5,811 bases of DNA, from the NCBI GenBank assembly GCA_021163565.1, contig JAGGTT010000164.1:1-5811 (forward strand), in the 5' to 3' direction. This document shows positions 1 to 5,811 of the stretch, in pieces. A program made the position numbers and the translations under genes. The notes beneath the pieces are model-generated. The model had not been told where the DNA came from, made no database searches, and saw nothing but the letters and a program-made list of their open reading frames with translations. The DNA comes from Candidatus Tharpella sp. (GTDB lineage Bacteria; Desulfobacterota; Anaeroferrophillalia; Anaeroferrophillales; Tharpellaceae). Each line of letters starts with the position of its first letter. Positions within the stretch are counted from its first letter, which is position 1.

Positions 1-246
1 ACAGTCTACATGAGCGTAATGTCGTTTTTCAGTTTCGTACTCGACATGAGCCGTGGCAATGGTAATGCCGCGCTCTCTCTCTTCCGGGGCTTTATCGATC
101 TCATCGAAAGCGACATAGGATGCCTGCCCTTTAAGCGCTAGAACCTTGGTAATAGCCGCTGTCAGTGTAGTTTTACCGTGGTCAACATGACCAATCGTGC
201 CAACATTTACATGGGGCTTGGTGCGTTCAAATTTTTCTTTAGCCAT
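1..246 (-). CDS. tuf: Elongation factor Tu, N-terminal part (3' end outside window)
   Basis: Only the first 82 codons are present; the reading frame runs off the window at base 1. EF-Tu is the cytoplasmic GTPase that carries aminoacyl-tRNA to the ribosomal A site. Visible in the sequence are the N-terminal [20 protein letters not shown] stretch, the P-loop GHVDHGKT (residues 19-26), the switch I segment [14 protein letters not shown] (59-72) with its conserved threonine, and the beginning of the DxPG motif, cut right after HVDC (79-82). The ATG at 244-246 is the family's usual start and has a Shine-Dalgarno GGAG (255-258) eight bases upstream. It is the last gene of the str operon, 161 bases after fusA. 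A second tuf copy elsewhere in the genome is possible but cannot be judged here. Identification is certain; only the truncation by the window edge limits the entry. Confidence 0.98.
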   Translation of the reverse strand, partial: MAKEKFERTKPHVNVGTIGHVDHGKTTLTAAITKVLALKGQASYVAFDEIDKAPEERERGITIATAHVEYETEKRHYAHVDC

Positions 247-312
247 GATCTATACTCCGTCACTTAATCTTGATGCTGAATTATTCAGTCTTCAAACATC
301 TTTAGTAACTTA

Positions 313-350
313 CAGGACTATTTATTGTTTGTAACAAGAAATAGATCCCG
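313..350 (-). promoter_or_regulatory. Long imperfect hairpin in the fusA-tuf spacer
   Basis: On the minus strand the sequence folds as CGGGA, an unpaired T, CTATTT, a C/T mismatch, TTGTT, loop ACA, AACAA, AAATAG, TCCTG. This gives 16 base pairs (one of them G-U) in three helices of 5, 6 and 5 pairs, with one bulge and one 1x1 mismatch. There is no T tract after it, so it does not look like an intrinsic terminator. It could be an RNA processing site, an mRNA-stabilising structure or a control element for tuf. The pairing is seen in the sequence; the role is inference. Confidence 0.5.
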
Positions 351-361
351 GTAGGCTACTT

Positions 362-382
362 ACTTGCGGGTTCCCCGCGTTA
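362..382 (+). repeat. GC-rich palindrome, copy 1 (fusA-tuf gap)
   Basis: On the plus strand the arms ACTTGCGGG (362-370) and CCCGCGTTA (374-382) are separated by TTC. The inner parts pair perfectly (GCGGG with CCCGC, 366-378). Both 9-base arms recur exactly in the rpsL leader at 3482-3504, but on the opposite strand and with a 5-base spacer. This suggests a small dispersed palindromic repeat or a shared binding site rather than chance hairpins. Confidence 0.5.
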
Positions 383-407
383 ATCTTTATAATTTCCACT
401 CTATTTT

Positions 408-2486
408 TTATAGAGCTGAATATTCTATGCGTTTATTTACTATCTTTTGCGTTACCGGGCCATAAGAGTTGAACTGCATGCTGTAGGTCGCCCGGCCTTG
501 ACTGCGTGAGCGGATTTCAGTCGCGTAACCGAACATCTCAGCCAAGGGCACGAAAGCACTGATTGCCTGCATCCCTGCAGACCGACTCTCTAGCCCCTGA
601 ATTCGACCCCGGCGGGCGTTGATATCACTCATTATATCTCCGATAAAATCACACGGAGCTACCACTTCAACTTCCATCACCGGCTCAAGCATAGTTGGTG
701 CCGCCACCCGCACCCCATTACTCAAGGCATTGGCCGCAGCCAGCTTGAAAGCGATCTCATCGGAATCGGCCTCGTGCCAGTCGGCACTGATCACTAAAAC
801 TTTGACTCCGATCATTGGATAACCCGCCAGCGGTCCCGCCAGCAGGGATTCAATAACTCCGAGTCTGACCGAGGCTACGAACTCCTCAGGTAACTCTTCC
901 GAGTCAACTTGGTTTTCAAAGAGAAAAGTCTGATCCGCCGAAAGCGGTTCAAGCTTCAAACCAACCTTTGCATATCTTGGATGCCCCCCATCCTGACGGA
1001 TGAAGTCTCCCTGACATTCTATGGAAGTAGTGATTGTTTCGCGGTAGGCAACTTGCGGTTTGCCAACGTTGGCATTTACCTTAAACTCACGGGCGAGGCG
1101 ATCGACAATAATTTCCAGATGAAGTTCACCCATTCCTGAAATTATGGTCTGCCCGCTCTCCTCATCGTTCTTAATCTGAAAGGTAGGGTCTTCTGCTGCC
1201 AGTCGTTCAAGAGAACTTTGCAATCGCTCCTGGTCACTTTGACTTAAAGGCTCAATTGCAACCCCGATAACCGGTTCCGGTATTTCAAGTGATTCCAGCA
1301 GGACGGCACTCTCTTTGAGACATAACGTATCACCGGTAGTGGACTCTTTCAATCCGACCACAGCGACGATATCTCCGGCAAAAATCTCTTTGACCTCTTC
1401 GCGTTTATTAGCGTGCATCTTCAAAAGCCGCCCAACCCTCTCATAACGCTTGCGACTACTATTGTAGAGACGCATCCCCGATTTAACAACCCCGGAGTAT
1501 AAACGCAGAAAAGTGAGCTGCCCGACATGCGGGTCAGTCAAGATTTTAAATACCAAAGCCGTCGGCTGCGTGTCATCATTTACTAACACTGTTGTCGGAA
1601 CCCCGCTTGCAACATCAACTGCCACCGTCTCCTGGGCCTCAAGCGGCGAAGGAAGATAGTCAACAATGCCATCAAGCAATGGCTGTACTCCAGTGTTTTT
1701 AAATGCAGATCCACACAAAACCGGAGTCGCCAATGAGGCCAACGTGAGTCTCCTGACCACCTCTCGGATCTGGCTTTCACTGATCTCTTCACTATCGAGA
1801 TAGATGATCGCAAAATCGTCATCAAGATCGGCCAAAGCTTCAACCAGTTTCAAACGATACTCTGTCACCCGATTAATCATATTATCGGGTACAGCGCGCA
1901 CTTCGTATTCAGCTCCCAAAGAACTTTGATCAAAATAGATTGCCTTTTCCGCAATCAGGTCAACGACCCCGGCAAAATTATCTTCCTCGCCGATCGGCAG
2001 TTGCAGAACCAGAGGCTGAGCCCCCAGTTTCTCCTGCATCATGGTTACGACCTGATCGAAGTCGGCACCGATGCGATCCATCTTGTTAACAAACGCCAGT
2101 CGCGGAACCCCATACCTAACGGCCTGTCTCCAGACAGTTTCAGATTGAGGTTCAACCCCGCCAACTGCGCAAAAAACTGCAATAACACCGTCCAGAACTC
2201 GAAGCGAGCGCTCAACCTCAATCGTGAAGTCAACATGGCCCGGTGTATCAATTATATTTATCCGGTGGTCACGCCAGAAGCAAGTGGTTGCGGCCGATGT
2301 AATGGTTATGCCGCGTTCCTGCTCCTGTTCCATCCAATCCATCGTTGCGGTGCCGTCATGAACCTCACCGAGACGATGTGAAATACCTGTATAAAACAGG
2401 ATTCTTTCTGTGGTTGTGGTCTTGCCGGCATCAATGTGCGCCATGATCCCGATGTTACGATACTTCTCTATGGGGTTAGTGCGCAC
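408..2486 (-). CDS. fusA: Elongation factor G, translocation GTPase
   Basis: EF-G (692 residues, the usual family length) uses GTP hydrolysis to move tRNAs and mRNA through the ribosome, and with RRF splits ribosomes for recycling. GTPase motifs are intact: AHIDAGKT (16-23), RGITI (58-62), DTPGH (80-84, with the catalytic His84), NKMD (134-137) and GSAFK (259-263). The G' insert, domain II, domain III ([14 protein letters not shown], 451-464), domain IV and domain V ([12 protein letters not shown], 645-656) follow in normal order. The start is a GTG at 2484-2486: an in-frame TGA lies four codons upstream, and the protein then begins [12 protein letters not shown] as the family does. It lies 32 bases after rpsG. 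Oddity: the domain IV tip loop reads GGHPRYAKV (500-508), where canonical EF-G has GGRGQYGHV; the other tip histidine (His571) is kept. Operon position and full domain set favour the housekeeping EF-G, not a specialised paralogue. Confidence 0.98.
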   Translation of the reverse strand: MRTNPIEKYRNIGIMAHIDAGKTTTTERILFYTGISHRLGEVHDGTATMDWMEQEQERGITITSAATTCFWRDHRINIIDTPGHVDFTIEVERSLRVLDGVIAVFCAVGGVEPQSETVWRQAVRYGVPRLAFVNKMDRIGADFDQVVTMMQEKLGAQPLVLQLPIGEEDNFAGVVDLIAEKAIYFDQSSLGAEYEVRAVPDNMINRVTEYRLKLVEALADLDDDFAIIYLDSEEISESQIREVVRRLTLASLATPVLCGSAFKNTGVQPLLDGIVDYLPSPLEAQETVAVDVASGVPTTVLVNDDTQPTALVFKILTDPHVGQLTFLRLYSGVVKSGMRLYNSSRKRYERVGRLLKMHANKREEVKEIFAGDIVAVVGLKESTTGDTLCLKESAVLLESLEIPEPVIGVAIEPLSQSDQERLQSSLERLAAEDPTFQIKNDEESGQTIISGMGELHLEIIVDRLAREFKVNANVGKPQVAYRETITTSIECQGDFIRQDGGHPRYAKVGLKLEPLSADQTFLFENQVDSEELPEEFVASVRLGVIESLLAGPLAGYPMIGVKVLVISADWHEADSDEIAFKLAAANALSNGVRVAAPTMLEPVMEVEVVAPCDFIGDIMSDINARRGRIQGLESRSAGMQAISAFVPLAEMFGYATEIRSRSQGRATYSMQFNSYGPVTQKIVNKRIEYSAL

Positions 2487-2495
2487 ACCCTGTAT

Positions 2496-2500
2496 ACCTC
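2496..2500 (-). promoter_or_regulatory. fusA ribosome binding site (supports GTG start)
   Basis: GAGGT on the minus strand ends nine bases before the GTG at 2484-2486. Its position, together with the in-frame TGA at 2499-2501, fixes the GTG as the start, because no ATG precedes the conserved N-terminus. Confidence 0.7.
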
Positions 2501-2518
2501 ATCTAACCGATATAACAA

Positions 2519-2989
2519 CTACCAGCGATAGTGAGCGAAAGCTTTGTTTGCTTCAGCCATCTTATGAGTATCTTCACGCTTCTTAATGGCGTTACCGCGC
2601 TTATTGGCAGCATCCAGAAACTCAGCCGCCAATTTCTGTTCCATACTCTTCTCTCCGCGTGAACGGCTGTAACCGATCAGCCAGCGAATTGCCAGAGCCA
2701 TTTTCCGATCCGGAAGAACCTCAATCGGAACCTGGTAGGTTGCACCACCAACCCGGCGGGACTTGACCTCAACCATGGGCTTTACATTTTCGAGAGCACT
2801 CTTAAATACCGCCAGCGGCTCCTCATCAACCCGTTCACTAATCAGATCCATAGCTCCATAAAAGATACCCAGAGCTACACTCTTCTTACCATCAAGCATT
2901 AAGCCGTTGACAAACTTGGCAACCTGACGATCCCGATATCTCGGATCCGGATTGATCACACGTTTTTCTATATCTCTTTTTCTGGCCAT
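2519..2989 (-). CDS. rpsG: 30S ribosomal protein S7
   Basis: S7 (156 residues, typical length) is a primary 16S rRNA binding protein that nucleates assembly of the 30S head and lines the E site. The sequence shows the family landmarks [13 protein letters not shown] (25-37), the beta-hairpin [19 protein letters not shown] (73-91) that contacts E-site tRNA, and the highly conserved C-terminus [13 protein letters not shown] (144-156). The ATG at 2987-2989 has a strong Shine-Dalgarno, GAGGG (2995-2999), five bases upstream. It lies 84 bases after rpsL and 32 bases before fusA. In E. coli, S7 represses its own operon by binding the rpsL-rpsG spacer, and here that spacer carries a marked hairpin. 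Nothing is missing or truncated. Confidence 0.99.
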   Translation of the reverse strand: MARKRDIEKRVINPDPRYRDRQVAKFVNGLMLDGKKSVALGIFYGAMDLISERVDEEPLAVFKSALENVKPMVEVKSRRVGGATYQVPIEVLPDRKMALAIRWLIGYSRSRGEKSMEQKLAAEFLDAANKRGNAIKKREDTHKMAEANKAFAHYRW

Positions 2990-3030
2990 TGAAACCCTCG
3001 AAAATCACATTTCTACTGACAAATCTCACC

Positions 3031-3058
3031 ATCCGGGAAGTATCAACTTACCCTGGAT
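3031..3058 (-). promoter_or_regulatory. Bulged hairpin between rpsL and rpsG, possible S7 operator
   Basis: On the minus strand three helices stack: ATCC with GGAT, GGG with CCC, and AAGT with ACTT. They are separated by single unpaired bases (A, then T) on the 5' side and closed by the loop TGAT. That is 11 Watson-Crick pairs in 28 bases, and a further T-G wobble is possible below. It occupies the spacer where E. coli S7 binds its own mRNA. The structure is seen in the sequence; the assignment as an S7-binding or translational-coupling element is inference from position and shape only. Confidence 0.45.
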
Positions 3059-3073
3059 ACGAAAAGACAATAA

Positions 3074-3445
3074 TTATTTCGGACGCTTAACCCCATATTT
3101 GGAACGACCTTTACGCCGATCCTGAACGCCAACACTATCAAGCGTACCTCTGATAACATGATAGCGAACACCGGGTAAATCCTTTACTCTGCCGCCCCGG
3201 ATCAGAACTACGGAGTGCTCCTGGAGGTTGTGGCCAACCCCGGGGATATATGAAGTAACTTCAAAACCGTTAGTCAGCCGCACTCTGGCCACCTTACGCA
3301 AAGCTGAGTTAGGTTTTTTAGGCGTTGTCGTATAGACCCTGACGCACACACCACGTTTCTGCGGGCTATTTTTCAGCGCCGGAGCCGTAGTTTTCTTTTT
3401 AATCTGTTTTCTACCCTTACGAACCAACTGGTTGATCGTCGGCAT
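3074..3445 (-). CDS. rpsL: 30S ribosomal protein S12
   Basis: S12 (123 residues, normal length) sits at the 30S decoding centre at the subunit interface and affects tRNA selection accuracy. Clear landmarks are the basic N-terminal extension ([19 protein letters not shown]), the loop [13 protein letters not shown] (39-51), the loop [21 protein letters not shown] (71-91) and the terminus SKYGVKRPK (115-123). Lys43, Lys88 and Pro91 (Met counted as 1), classic sites of streptomycin-resistance or dependence changes, have the wild-type residues. Asp89, the residue methylthiolated by RimO in bacteria that have it, is present. The ATG at 3443-3445 is preceded by GGAG (3453-3456), seven bases away, in the context ACGGAGAT. 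It is the first gene of the str operon; the unit upstream ends in its own terminator-like hairpin. Confidence 0.99.
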   Translation of the reverse strand: MPTINQLVRKGRKQIKKKTTAPALKNSPQKRGVCVRVYTTTPKKPNSALRKVARVRLTNGFEVTSYIPGVGHNLQEHSVVLIRGGRVKDLPGVRYHVIRGTLDSVGVQDRRKGRSKYGVKRPK

Positions 3446-3481
3446 TACTTATCTCCGTAAAAAAACAAAATCTTAGAAATC

Positions 3482-3504
3482 TAACGCGGGCATTGCCCGC
3501 AAGT
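3482..3504 (-). repeat. GC-rich palindrome, copy 2 (rpsL leader)
   Basis: On the minus strand ACTTGCGGG (3496-3504) and CCCGCGTTA (3482-3490) flank a 5-base spacer. GCGGGC pairs perfectly with GCCCGC around an AAT loop (3486-3500). The two 9-base arms are identical to those at 362-382 but on the opposite strand relative to transcription. The T-rich tract that follows on the minus strand is about 15 bases away, too far for a classical terminator. Confidence 0.5.
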
Positions 3505-3524
3505 TTAAGTGCTCTTAATCAGAA

Positions 3525-3547
3525 TATTTTCTTGTTTTAAGAAAATA
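3525..3547 (-). repeat. Perfect 9-bp AT-rich inverted repeat in the rpsL leader
   Basis: TATTTTCTT (3525-3533) and AAGAAAATA (3539-3547) are exact reverse complements around a 5-base spacer (plus-strand GTTTT). As DNA it could be a protein-binding site near the str promoter; as RNA it would be a weak AU-rich hairpin. The function is unknown. Confidence 0.5.
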
Positions 3548-3569
3548 ACCGGTTAGGCACTAATCACTC

Positions 3570-3603
3570 AAAAAGAGCCAGCGCTTATATCAGTTGCGCG
3601 GCT
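3570..3603 (-). terminator. Likely intrinsic terminator after the TPR gene
   Basis: On the minus strand AGCC pairs with GGCT and GCGC pairs with GCGC. This forms an 8-bp GC-rich stem with one bulged T and an 11-base loop (3585-3595), followed at once by CTTTTT (3570-3575). The stem begins inside the TPR stop codon TAG (3602-3604). The long loop and short T run make it moderate in strength. It separates the TPR unit from the str operon. Confidence 0.6.
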
Positions 3604-4357
3604 ACCTGTCAAGCATTTTCTGCTTATTTTCAGACTCTTCTTCACTAATTACTTGGCGCATCGATTCAAGATTGGCCGCGGCGGTGTTATTATCCGCCCA
3701 GATCGACAGGGCCTCCTCGTAACTGGCGGTTGCCCCGGCAATATCATTAAGATAACGCAAAGCCATCCCCCGGTTTCCCACAGTCACTGAAAGCGCACGT
3801 TCATAGCGCTCAAAAGGTTCAAGTATAATCTTGTCTTCAGCGACCCCTTCACGACTCTTATACAAAGCGACAATTTTCTCCGCTTCGGGACGATGCAGCT
3901 TAAGCCACTTCCGGTAGGCATTGATACTTGTATCAAAATAACTTTGAGCAAGAATTATTGAATCCGTGTCTTTAGCCAGATCCACCCGACTTTTGATTCG
4001 ATTCTCATTATTGCCGGCACCGTAGATACCGATCCGCAAATGCACCGTTCCGATTGCATTACAGACAATCCCATAATAATAATCATCACTTAAATCAATA
4101 TCGGGGATCTGACGCAGCATCTGCTCCGCCTCCTCGTAAAGTTTAAGGGCGCGGCCGAGTTTACCTCGGATCATCTGCTTTTCAGCTTTGGTGTAGATAT
4201 GCATCGGCGCTTTATAGGCGGCATTCTGACCCAGACTTTTAAGCTCCATAAAACGCCATAGAAAAAAGACCGAAACCATAACCGTAATCGTTACAATCAG
4301 TAAAACAATCTGCATTTTACGATTCAGCTGCAGTAATTCTTTGGTAAAAAACGCCAT
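3602..4357 (-). CDS. Membrane-anchored TPR-like protein of unknown function
   Basis: I do not recognise this 251-residue protein as a named family. Residues 1-15 are polar and basic (TKELLQLNRKM), followed by one hydrophobic segment at about 16-35 (IVLLIVTITVMVSVFFLWRF). This suggests a single N-terminal anchor with the rest probably in the periplasm, although no cleavage site is obvious. The remainder is helical and tetratricopeptide-like: about 54-83 (KAEKQMIRGKLGRALKLYEEAEQML) and about 191-221 (the stretch ending GATASYEEALSIW) have the spaced small and aromatic residues of TPR helices. Such proteins usually act as scaffolds or in envelope complexes, but no partner can be named. The ATG at 4355-4357 has AAGGGA (4362-4367) four bases upstream. 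A promoter directly upstream and a terminator-like hairpin at its stop suggest a one-gene transcript. The C-terminus (SEEESENKQKMLDR) is highly charged. Confidence 0.85.
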   Translation of the reverse strand: MAFFTKELLQLNRKMQIVLLIVTITVMVSVFFLWRFMELKSLGQNAAYKAPMHIYTKAEKQMIRGKLGRALKLYEEAEQMLRQIPDIDLSDDYYYGIVCNAIGTVHLRIGIYGAGNNENRIKSRVDLAKDTDSIILAQSYFDTSINAYRKWLKLHRPEAEKIVALYKSREGVAEDKIILEPFERYERALSVTVGNRGMALRYLNDIAGATASYEEALSIWADNNTAAANLESMRQVISEEESENKQKMLDR

Positions 4358-4410
4358 ACTATCCCTTTTCCAACTCTTTCTAAACCTAGTGACTCCTACG
4401 AGGGAGAGCC

Positions 4411-4439
4411 TGTATACTCGCTGCCCCGAAACTTGTCAA
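4411..4439 (-). promoter_or_regulatory. Sigma-70-type promoter for the TPR gene
   Basis: On the minus strand a perfect -35 TTGACA (4434-4439) is separated by exactly 17 bases from TATACA (4411-4416), which matches TATAAT at four of six positions. Transcription would start near 4404, giving a leader of about 47 bases before the ATG at 4355-4357. That leader can form a small hairpin (CTCC with GGAG). The -35 begins one base after the mpl stop codon. Confidence 0.65.
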
Positions 4440-4440
4440 C

Positions 4441-5811
4441 TTAAATATCCCGATCAGCACTCCGTGACCCAACTGAACTCACAGCACATAGCCGTTTGTA
4501 GAGGCCGCCGAAATCTCCGGTACTCATTAAAACAACCACCTCCCGGCGGCCAGCCCGAACTTCAAGCTGCTGATAAATCTCTTCAATTTCCGAAAAAGCT
4601 TGTGCCGGGCAATTACTGTACGCCCTTATCTCCCGAACCAGCTGATCGGTATCAAGCATCTCCTCCACCGCCAGATTTCCGGCGCCGTAAACCGGTGCCA
4701 CTAGAACCTCATCAGCGGCCGCGAAAGCTTGTTCCAACTCCTTCTGAAAGAGATTACGCCGGCTGGTTGCGGTGCGCGGTTCAAAAACTGCGATCAGACG
4801 ATGCGTCTGAAAATGTTCGCGCAAACCCTCCAGAGTTCGCCTTATCGCTGTCGGATGATGGGCAAAATCGCTTATATAGATAGTCTCGCCCTGGCGCGCA
4901 AAAACCTCCTGCCGCCGCTTCACCCCCTTAAAGCTTTTAAGAGCTGTTGCGACGGCCGCCAACGAAAAGCCCATATTCAACATTAAAACTGTGACGGCTA
5001 AAGCATTCTCAGCATTGTAACGACCGATCGCTGCAACCTCAAGTACCCGAATTGAACTGTCCGGAGAGAGAAATTCAAAACGGCCGCCGAAATCTTGAGC
5101 CTGATAATTAAGCAGACGATAGTCAGCCTCTGCCGCCCAACCGTAAGTCAGAACCCGGCAGGGAGCCTCCGCCAGCAATCTCCCTAATACCGGGCAATCA
5201 GCCGCGGCGACCAGGAGACCTGTTGCCGGAAGTTTTCTTATCAGCTGGCGGAACTCAGCAATAATTTCCTCAATCCCGGCAAACAGATCGATATGATCCA
5301 TCTCAATTCCGGTTATAATCAATTGAGTCGGACGATAGTGATGAAATTTGGCGTGCCGGTCAAAATAGGCACTATTGTACTCATCACCCTCAAGAACAAA
5401 ACTATTTCCGGAAGCAAGCCGGTAGTTGGCCGAAAAATTTAAAAGCTCACCGCCGATCATAAAAGAGGGTTGCGCCGCGCAACTTTCAAGCCCCCAGGCC
5501 AGCATTGAGGAGGTCGTCGTCTTACCATGGGTTCCGGCAACTACCAGACGCTGCTTTTTTCCATTAAGAAACTCCTGCCACAAAGTTTCCGGCAGGGAGC
5601 GACAGTTAAGCCTGAGTTCTGCCGCCCGCTGCGCCTCAACATTACTCCGGGCTGCAACATTACCCACCACAACCAGGTCAAGTTCCAGATTAATGCGCCC
5701 GGCAACATAACCGTTCTGAACCTTGATTCCACGACTGGTTAAAAGGTCGCTCATCGGCGGATAAGCCGCCGCATCAGAACCCGACACCTGCCAGCCCCGA
5801 TTTTCCAGCAT
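4441..5811 (-). CDS. mpl: UDP-MurNAc:L-Ala-gamma-D-Glu-meso-DAP ligase (5' end outside window)
   Basis: Mpl is a cytoplasmic ATP-dependent ligase of murein recycling: it joins the recovered tripeptide L-Ala-gamma-D-Glu-meso-DAP to UDP-MurNAc, bypassing MurC, MurD and MurE. Visible motifs, numbered from the first residue in the window, are GSDAAAYPPMS (11-21), the P-loop AGTHGKTTT (92-100), the EGDEYNSAYFD segment typical of Mpl (141-151), EMDHIDLF (170-177), the NAEN motif (266-269), KGVKRRQE (295-302), SDFAHHPTAI (314-323) and FEPRT (343-347). EGDEYNSAYFD and KRRQE point to Mpl, not MurC. The Met at 5809-5811 is probably internal: by comparison with E. coli Mpl about 18 residues with the N-terminal GIxGTxM loop lie beyond the window. 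The end after STGDFGGLYKRL carries a short extra polar tail (SSVGSRSADRDI). It lies 83 bases from the TPR start codon. Confidence 0.95.
   Translation of the reverse strand: MLENRGWQVSGSDAAAYPPMSDLLTSRGIKVQNGYVAGRINLELDLVVVGNVAARSNVEAQRAAELRLNCRSLPETLWQEFLNGKKQRLVVAGTHGKTTTSSMLAWGLESCAAQPSFMIGGELLNFSANYRLASGNSFVLEGDEYNSAYFDRHAKFHHYRPTQLIITGIEMDHIDLFAGIEEIIAEFRQLIRKLPATGLLVAAADCPVLGRLLAEAPCRVLTYGWAAEADYRLLNYQAQDFGGRFEFLSPDSSIRVLEVAAIGRYNAENALAVTVLMLNMGFSLAAVATALKSFKGVKRRQEVFARQGETIYISDFAHHPTAIRRTLEGLREHFQTHRLIAVFEPRTATSRRNLFQKELEQAFAAADEVLVAPVYGAGNLAVEEMLDTDQLVREIRAYSNCPAQAFSEIEEIYQQLEVRAGRREVVVLMSTGDFGGLYKRLCAVSSVGSRSADRDI

Larger units (their letters stand above)
247..407 (-). other. fusA-tuf intergenic region with several inverted repeats
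   Basis: This 161-base gap holds no reading frame of note. In transcript order it contains a GC-rich palindrome (366-378), a long imperfect hairpin (313-350), a 13-base near-palindrome CTGAATTATTCAG (276-288, plus-strand reading) and the tuf ribosome binding site. No hairpin is followed by a T run on the minus strand, so I see no intrinsic terminator, and fusA-tuf read-through is likely. A weak promoter-like pair on the minus strand is TTACTA (303-308), 17 bases, AATAAT (280-285); its -10 matches consensus at five of six positions but its -35 at only three. An internal tuf promoter is thus possible but unproven. Confidence 0.5.
3446..3569 (-). promoter_or_regulatory. rpsL leader region (str operon promoter expected here)
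   Basis: The leader lies between the terminator-like hairpin after the TPR gene and the rpsL start codon, so the str promoter should be here, but no convincing one is visible. Candidates on the minus strand are TTGAGT (3566-3571) with a poor TTATTT -10 17 bases on (3543-3548), or a lone TATTCT (3521-3526). The leader also carries a palindrome TAACCGGTTA (3546-3555), a 9-bp hairpin (3525-3547), a GC-rich palindrome (3482-3504), a weak AT hairpin TTAGA/TCTAA (3473-3484) and a T-rich tract TTTTGTTTTTTT on the minus strand (3459-3470) immediately before the Shine-Dalgarno. The U-rich tract could help ribosomal protein S1 bind the mRNA. Confidence 0.4.

Noticed and set aside
325..337. TTGTTA (332-337) as the -35 of a tuf promoter with TGTAAG 17 bases on
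   Set aside because: Both hexamers are weak (four of six), and the sequence is better explained as one arm and loop of the long hairpin at 313-350.
366..378. GC hairpin after fusA as a Rho-independent terminator
   Set aside because: The stem is only 5 bp and no T run follows it on the minus strand; the plus-strand side is AT-rich but has no T tract either.
247..407. A tRNA gene hidden between fusA and tuf
   Set aside because: There is no acceptor stem, T-arm GTTCRA motif or cloverleaf; the inverted repeats do not fit tRNA geometry.
1926..2381. Open frame of 151 codons on the plus strand
   Set aside because: It lies entirely opposite the well-conserved fusA coding sequence, shows no recognisable motif, and is a shadow of biased codon use.
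3094..3445. Possible streptomycin-resistance alleles in rpsL
   Set aside because: Lys43, Lys88 and Pro91 all carry the wild-type residues.
4341..4883. Open frame of 180 codons on the plus strand over the mpl 3' end and the TPR start
   Set aside because: It runs antisense through conserved mpl motifs and the TPR promoter; the translation is proline-rich, low-information sequence with no family features.
5809..5811. ATG at the window edge as the true start of mpl
   Set aside because: Comparison with E. coli Mpl shows that about 18 N-terminal residues, including the glycine-rich loop, should precede it, so it is most likely an internal Met.

Overview
The window is a piece of ordinary bacterial core genome with every gene on the minus strand. 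Read in the direction of transcription (from high to low coordinates) it holds: the Mpl murein-tripeptide ligase gene, cut by the window edge at its 5' end; an unrecognised small membrane-anchored TPR-like protein; and the str operon rpsL - rpsG - fusA - tuf, with tuf cut after 82 codons by the other window edge. No mobile element, CRISPR array, tRNA, rRNA or defence-type cassette is visible. No gap between genes exceeds about 160 bases.

Organism: a bacterium with meso-diaminopimelate peptidoglycan, because Mpl recycles the meso-DAP tripeptide. Mpl together with the EF-Tu N-terminus is most like the Desulfobacterota (former Deltaproteobacteria) or a related proteobacterial lineage. This is a judgement from remembered family sequences, not a search.

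Layout and transcription: the DNA between mpl and the str operon looks like a self-contained unit. A near-consensus sigma-70 promoter (TTGACA, 17-base spacer, TATACA) starts one base after the mpl stop codon. It is followed by the TPR gene and then by an intrinsic-terminator-like hairpin that overlaps the TPR stop codon and ends in a run of T. The str operon therefore probably has its own promoter in the roughly 125-base leader in front of rpsL, but I could not identify that promoter convincingly. rpoC, which often precedes rpsL, is not here.

The four str genes work together in translation: S12 and S7 are parts of the small ribosomal subunit, EF-G drives translocation and EF-Tu delivers aminoacyl-tRNA. 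The most interesting material lies between the genes. There is a bulged 11-bp hairpin between rpsL and rpsG, where E. coli has its S7 autoregulatory site; an imperfect 16-bp hairpin between fusA and tuf; and a GC-rich palindrome with two identical 9-base arms that occurs once in the rpsL leader and once, inverted, in the fusA-tuf gap. EF-G also has an unusual sequence in the loop at the tip of domain IV. I found no evidence of a new multi-gene system.
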